This document shows, piece by piece, positions 58,320 to 64,000 of a stretch of DNA of 64,000 bases (positions are counted from its first letter, which is position 1; the number at the start of each line of letters is the position of its first letter). The position numbers and the translations under genes are program-made. The DNA lies in assembly GCF_000801105.2 (NCBI RefSeq), contig NC_079515.1, positions 33,565,407 to 33,629,406 of the forward strand. Reading direction: 5' to 3'. The DNA comes from Raphanus sativus (Eukaryota; Streptophyta; Magnoliopsida; Brassicales; Brassicaceae). Below the pieces are notes generated by a model, which had not been told where the DNA came from, made no database searches, and saw nothing but the letters and a program-made list of their open reading frames with translations.

Positions 58320-61300
58320 ATGGATAATAACTTCGGGAACTATCATCATCAATGGCAGCATCAAGGACCAGCACAGCCAAACACATGCCCGGTTTGCACG
58401 GCGCCGCACTTCCCTTTCTGCCCACCGTCTTCCTTCCCGCACTTCCCTCCTCACTTCAATCCACCACGTCCTGGATTCGACTCGTTCGCCGGACCACCGG
58501 TTCGACCGCAGAATCACTATCCAATGCCGTGGCAAGCTCACCACGGGAATCAATGGAGACCACCGGTTGTCGATTGCGATAGGGAAGCTGATCGGAGCTA
58601 CAAGAGAGCTCGGATCGATGCGATCGGAGGTGGTTCTGTTCCCGGGAGCGATGGTTATCAGAATCCTCAGATCTACTGGGAGAACGAGCGGAGGTTGAAG
58701 ATGGTGAGGGATCATGGTTACGGTTTAACTGCCACCGCGCCGTCGTATCCGGGAAATCTAGATGTTGAGATGAATCATCAGTATAGGAATGGAGGTCAAT
58801 TTAACGGTGTAGCTCCTCCGCCGCAGTACGGAGGAGGCTATTTCGGTGGTCCTAATGGTCAGCCTCCGCTTCCTGTTTCACCACCACCGCCTCTGCCTCC
58901 ATCTCATCCTCATATGCCAAATTCTTCGGTAATTTTGCCTTCGTCATGCTGGTTATATTGTTACCTCGAAAAATGATACTGTGTACTGATGATGATATCT
59001 TGTTTTTTTTTTTTGGTAGCCATCTTTAGCACCAACTCGGTCTAAAGTGATTGATGTGTCCCATTTGCTGAAGCCTCCTCATCGTTCTACGCGTCCTGAT
59101 CATTTTGTTATTATCCTTCGAGGGCTACCAGGTTGTTTCTCCGAGCCTTCTCTTTGCTTTTGGCGTCAAATTGTAAATGATTTGGAAGGTGTTTTTGTTA
59201 CTTAGCCAAGTTTGTATATATTCAGGTAGTGGGAAGAGTTATTTAGCCAAGTTGTTGCGTGACATGGAGGTAGAAAATGGCGGCACTGCTCCACGAATCC
59301 ATTCTATGGACGATTACTTCATGACTGAAGTTGAGAAGGTTCTTAAAAGAATTGATTTTTTTTTACCCCTTACCATCAAAAGATTCCTAAAATATTTGTG
59401 TTGCTTTGTTACTGTACAAGGTTGAGGAGAGTGATTCGACTTCTTCAAGCTCTGGTAGAAGCAAGAGACCTGTTGTGAAGAAGGTCATGGAATACTGCTA
59501 TGAACCTGAGATGGAAGAGGTATCTTGAGATAAAATGATGCATGACTATAAAACCACGACGATACTTTTCTTTTTGTTAAGGTTTCTTGGCACACTTGAA
59601 TTCTCAGGCCTATCGTTCAAGCATGCTGAAAGCTTTTAAGAGGACTCTTGAAGATGGGGCTTTCAGCTTTGTAATCGGTAATGATTTTTTTTCCCCGTAA
59701 CAGCTTACTATAATGTATGACTATATACCAGTTTTGACTGCAAAAGGTAATTGGTATTTGTGATCTGATGAAGTTTTGTCTCTTTTAGTTTGACGATGTT
59801 GACATGATGGCTATTATTCTTTTTGAGAAAACATTTCATTTTACATGGTTTCTTTAGTTTCCTAGTTTAAAGAACTTAATATCATTCCTAGCTATCTTGT
59901 TTCTCAAGGTATAGGGACTAGGGAGTGGTATATATTTCAAAGTGTAAGGTCTTTATTTAGGGATACTCATTAGTTTAGCTGGGGACTGAGTGGTGCACTG
60001 TCCAAGCACTACTTTCATTTTGCTAACCGCGGATGCAGTTTGTTTTCTGGAATTGACCGTTTCTTGCTGGTATTTGTGGCTCATCTTAGTGGATGACCGT
60101 AATCTGCGGGTACCTGATTTTGCTCAGTTTTGGGCAACAGCAAAGGTATATCCTCACTTCTTTTTGTATTACCTTGTGGAGATTGGATGTTGTTTGCGGA
60201 ATTTTATGGAAGACTCATAATGATTTGTGTAGTCAACTAGCTTCTTAAGTGCTTAGTTATCCTTGGTTTCTCAAGTGCCTAGATTAGTTTCATGGCTGAT
60301 ATTGTTCTTACATTATGTTTTTAGTAAGTTGACGTTTCTGACAATGTTTTGGTCATTTTAACCTTATAATTAGATTATGAGTAGCCTTGCAGTTTCCTAG
60401 ATTTAAGATTACGAGTCTTCCAGCTTCTTCATTATGGTTGTTGAAAACAGTTTTCCGTTCTCTAAAACTACCATGTATATATATATATATCGGTTGCTGT
60501 ATTACATTCTTTTTAGCTGAAATCAAGGAAATAAATACGGTCCTTTAAAGCCTACTGGCTTAGTGATTGTCATCAAAGAGGACGTTGACGTGGGGCAAAC
60601 TATAAACAAGCCCTTTCTCCTTTATCATGGCTTATCCATATTTTAAAAGATGAGAGCGTTTAGTCTTGTTAGTATCTGTATACACTATGTATACTGGCAT
60701 TTCACCTGCAAGTTGGAGTTGTTATTCATTTTCTGCTTGCTTCATGTTATTTGCCAAACATCACGCGATGAACTTTACGTGAGGTTGCAATATATCTGCA
60801 TTCAGTGACCAAGACACCCTGGATTGTGTCAGTTTCTGTTTGTTTATAGATAGATATTATTACTGTTTGCTTGTGGCAGTACACTCTTCCACTTTTGTCA
60901 TTTGCCGCTGTGCTCCATCGTTTTTTTTGCTTGGCTTTGATTACGCGAAAATGAAAAGTTGAATAAGATTTCCTTTGAAATGCGAGAGTTCACATCATCC
61001 TTTCTGAAATACAGTTTGATTAAATCTTCCTTTGCTTCGCTTTTGCACAGTGACCTGTTGCCTCATTTTTCATCTACCGGAAAATTAAATGATGTCCTGT
61101 TTATGTGTATGATTGGATCCTTGTTGTAAACGTTGAATTTTGGATTGTTACTTTCTTGTATTATTTAAAAAGAGTTCGACTAAAATATATTCCTAGTTCA
61201 GAATAGAAAATGAAAGCTTTTCGTAATCATACTTTAAAGTTTCCTTGACATTCTGTTTTTTTTTCTTGTGCAGAGATCTGGATATGAAGCTTACATATTG

Positions 61301-62763
61301 GAAGCAACATACAAGGACCCAACTGTGAGTTCTCGAAATACTATATAACAAATCTTAATAGAATCTCTCACATATTTTGCTGTGCTAAGCAGTTTCAAAA
61401 ATCATTACAGGGATGTGCAGCTAGAAACGTGCACGGTATCACACTGGATCAAGTACAACAGATGGCAGAACAGTGGGAAGAAGCTCCATCGTTGTACATG
61501 AAACTGGATATCAAGGTTCTTATGCCAATCTTTTCTTTCTAACATTGACCTTTCGTTTTGATAAATGGGATGAAGATGCCAAAATAATGCTTTCATGTAT
61601 TATTTTGTGTTGACCTGAAGAAAACTGAACATAAGATGACCTTCATGCAAACATAAGATGAGCTTCATGCAAGCATATTTTAGGACTCTAAACAATACTA
61701 GCTTATTTCTTTTCTGTAATACAATATCTCATGATATTCTTTTTCTATGATAGTCTCTTACGCGATGTGATGACCTAAAGGAGAGTGGAATCGAGGAGGT
61801 AATACGTCCTTTAAATTATTATATACCTCTCTGTCCTTAAGTTGACAAGTACATACAAATTCCCTTGTTTTGACCGTCATTATATGATCCCGCCTCCTAA
61901 CTTCTCTTACATTTGCTCTAGGTGGACATGGACATGGAAGATGACTTTGCACTGCCAGAAAGAAAATCCGATAACAACACCCGGTCAGAAGGAAAGGGTA
62001 GGACCGAAGGTAAAATTTGAATTCTGCGTCTGCCTTCTTATTTTTCACCAATACATACCAAAAACACTTAGCTGAGTCTTTCTATTGATATTTTCTCAGA
62101 CTCTTACATAAATGAGAGGAAATGGGAAGAAGAAACTAGCTCCCATACAGAAGTGAAAGAACTAAGTAGAAGTAAATGGTCAAATGTGGAGGAAGACAAC
62201 GAAACAGAGAAGTCTCGAAGTACTAGACAAAACTCAAAATCTCTTTCCAGGTCAAGCCAAGAACGCTTGACGAAAGGTAAAACTGTTTGGTGGGGCGATA
62301 AGGTATAAACATACACACACATCTTTGCTTTGTACGTTGATCTTCTAGAAGATCCGTTAGCTTTAAAATCATGTTTATCTTTTGGAAAAAATCTCTGGCT
62401 CATACATTGCATTTGTTTATGCGGATAGGGAGGAGATGCAGGGTTTTCAATTGGTGCAAGGAATATGAACATGCCTTCTTTAGTTATAGGTCCCGGATCA
62501 GGCTATAACTTGGTAAGCAAACGATTAATATGACTGTGTTCTTACTCTTATTATTTTGTGTTTCCCATTTTAAAGTATTTTGTCATTTGTTAATGCAGAA
62601 ATCAAATCCTCTATCGGAAGCAGAGAGCCGTGCACTAGCTGATGCAATTGGAAAAGCAAAGGTAAAAGGAATCTTTCAAGATCAGCTAAGAGCGGAGCGC
62701 GAGTCTTTCAAAGCTGTTTTTGACAAGAGACATGGTACATCTTACGATTCAAAGGACGAGTAA
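58320..62763 (+). CDS. YLP-motif/YLPM1-like P-loop NTPase
   Basis: Thirteen exons: 58320-58928, 59020-59131, 59226-59338, 59421-59519, 59608-59677, 60090-60145, 61274-61324, 61411-61515, 61754-61798, 61922-62009, 62100-62302, 62429-62512 and 62599-62763, giving 599 residues. The N-terminal third is Pro/His/Gly-rich with a possible zinc-binding CPVCTAPHFPFC. The P-loop domain starts at HFVIILRGLPGSGKSYLAKL (Walker A). The downstream blocks IHSMDDYFM, VPDFAQFWATAKRSGYEAYI and EATYKDP resemble the nucleotide-kinase-like domain of YLPM1/ZAP3, a nuclear protein tied to RNA processing and PP1. The C-terminus has SEAESRALADAIGKAKVKGI. Intron 6 is over 1.1 kb. It matches Arabidopsis At5g62760. Confidence 0.9.
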
Positions 62764-63261
62764 GTGTATGCATGATTAAAAACTAAAATGTATCCTTTGT
62801 TATGTACGTTCATATGAATTTTAATGTTTTTCTTATTATTTTTTGTCTAAAATATTGGTATTTATTTCGAGAAAGACATTAATAAATCTCTTTGAGGCTG
62901 ATAATAATATTTTAGCGAAATGCATATCATATCTATAACCAAAATCACCAAGTTTACTCATTGGTCTTAAAATCGTAGCATTGTGAAAACTTTATGAGGT
63001 TGGAACTCTATGGCTGAGCATCATTATTCCCTCAAATCGAAAAATCTAAAGACAGAAAAACTTGTAAACATAAGAGAATCCGTAATTCTCGTTATTGAAG
63101 TAATGTCTACGGATGTGGTTTAATCATGTCTAAAATTAGCTGAACATCCATATGTAATAAAAAGGGTGATTCATAGTTAGACAAGAAATATGTAAGAATA
63201 CGTTTTAGAAGCACTATCTAAGAGTAAACAAAATAAAACCCCAAGTTTCATTAAGAATAAT
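62764..63261. other. Intergenic spacer
   Basis: 3' end of the YLP-motif gene followed by the upstream region of the lysine-rich gene. No other feature recognised. Confidence 0.45.
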
Positions 63262-63645
63262 ATGGGAGAAACAGAAGAGAAAGAAGTGAAGAAGAATCAT
63301 GGTGATAAAGAAGAGGAACACAACAAGGCTGAGAAAGCAGATAAGAAGGAGAAGAAGAAGGATAAAGATAAGAAGGATAAGAACGAGGAGGATAAAAACG
63401 GTGGAGGAGAAGAAGGAGAAGATCAAGAGAAGAAGAGCAAGAAGAAAGATAAGAAGACGAAGAAAGAGAAGAACCCTGAAGATAAGAAAGATCCAGAGAA
63501 GTTGAAGATGAAACTTCAGAAGATTGAAGAAAAGATTCAAGCTATGGTCTTAAAGAAAGATGAGATCGTTAAGCTTATTCATGATGCTGAACAAGCCAAA
63601 GGTAGTGCCGTAGCAGCAGCAGATGCACCACCACCAACTAATTAA
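63262..63645 (+). CDS. Lysine/glutamate-rich small protein
   Basis: A single exon of 127 residues. The first 80 residues are almost entirely Lys, Glu and Asp (for example DKKEKKKDKDKKDKNEEDK). Residues about 80-110 form a short heptad-like region (LKMKLQKIEEKIQAMVLKKD) with likely coiled-coil character, and the tail is Ala/Pro-rich. No enzyme or binding domain is visible. The ATG at 63262 is the first in the frame and precedes MGETEEKEVKKN. It corresponds in order to Arabidopsis At5g62750, a protein of unknown function. The composition could be low-complexity translation, but the frame is long and open only in this sense with a coherent helix at the end. Confidence 0.75.
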   Translation: MGETEEKEVKKNHGDKEEEHNKAEKADKKEKKKDKDKKDKNEEDKNGGGEEGEDQEKKSKKKDKKTKKEKNPEDKKDPEKLKMKLQKIEEKIQAMVLKKDEIVKLIHDAEQAKGSAVAAADAPPPTN

Positions 63646-64000
63646 CTCAATTTCCAAACACAAATTGATATGTACTACAATATATAATTCTACATTTTGT
63701 TTTTTTCTTGGGGATCTTGATAAGAAGTGCTGATGAATGTTGTTTTCATCGTATTTTTGGTAGGATTTTCTCATTTCTGGTTTTCGTTTGTTTAATTTAT
63801 ATGTTTGTATATATTGTACAAAAACCATCTGTTTTAAATTATCAGCTTGGTGATTCTGATTTATGCCTCCATTGAACCACTATACAAAGTTTAGGCCTAT
63901 GGTTTAATATAATGTACGACCAGACAAAGCATTCGGATGGATCAAACTCATAATAATTAAAATCTGATGAACTTCATCTCTAAGATGCTATCATTACTTA
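63646..64000. other. 3' flank of the lysine-rich gene
   Basis: AT-rich, probably contains the 3' end of the preceding transcript. Nothing else recognised before the window ends. Confidence 0.45.

Noticed and set aside
63214..63540. Leucine/isoleucine-rich minus-strand open frame
   Set aside because: It is the antisense shadow of the lysine-rich gene at 63262-63645.

Overview
This window is nuclear DNA from a Brassicaceae plant, most likely a Brassica or a close relative. The genes carry plant GT-AG introns in AT-rich flanks. The recognised genes are strongly similar to, and run in the order of, the distal part of Arabidopsis thaliana chromosome 5 (about At5g62950 down to At5g62750, so inverted relative to Arabidopsis numbering). 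Gene names and locus correspondences come from remembered family and protein similarity, not from a search.

Layout. 0-7.9 kb: a small hAT-type element, a decayed RNA polymerase III subunit RPC9-like gene (about 3.0-3.6 kb) and a long intergenic region with a Stowaway-like MITE. 7.9-19 kb: a Dof transcription factor (HCA2/DOF5.6-like) followed at once by a short Helitron, a tandem duplication of a broken small membrane-protein gene, a GDSL/SGNH esterase, an F-box gene with a predicted C-terminal membrane anchor, an F-box relic, a deleted PIF/Harbinger transposon and the type-A response regulator ARR6. 19.6-28.4 kb (minus strand): a RING protein, a PADRE-domain protein and the nucleobase-ascorbate transporter NAT6, with a 553-bp inverted-repeat element and a probable mitochondrial DNA insert between the first two. 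29-31.7 kb: a 2.77-kb Mutator-like element with a perfect 9-bp target duplication. 35-43 kb: the Rho-of-plants GTPase ROP11/RAC10 (with two single-base homopolymer indels), a small basic protein, an F-box relic and SWEET5. 43.6-64 kb: a phosphoglycerate-mutase-like protein, a CASP-like membrane protein, PEX14, DXR, a DUF1645 protein, a YLP-motif P-loop NTPase and a lysine-rich protein.

The genes do not form one pathway. They are ordinary single-copy plant genes: hormone signalling (ARR6, ROP11), vascular development (Dof), transport (NAT6, SWEET5), peroxisomal import (PEX14) and plastid isoprenoid synthesis (DXR). PEX14 and DXR are head-to-head across about 840 bp.

The most unusual signal is a recurrent micro-insertion. 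At least a dozen places carry an insert of roughly 5-23 bp, usually a short stub ending in C followed by a pure A tract, bracketed by direct repeats of 10-18 bp. They look like extremely truncated products of target-primed reverse transcription. One of them sits in only one copy of a local tandem duplication, so the other copy serves as a natural empty site.
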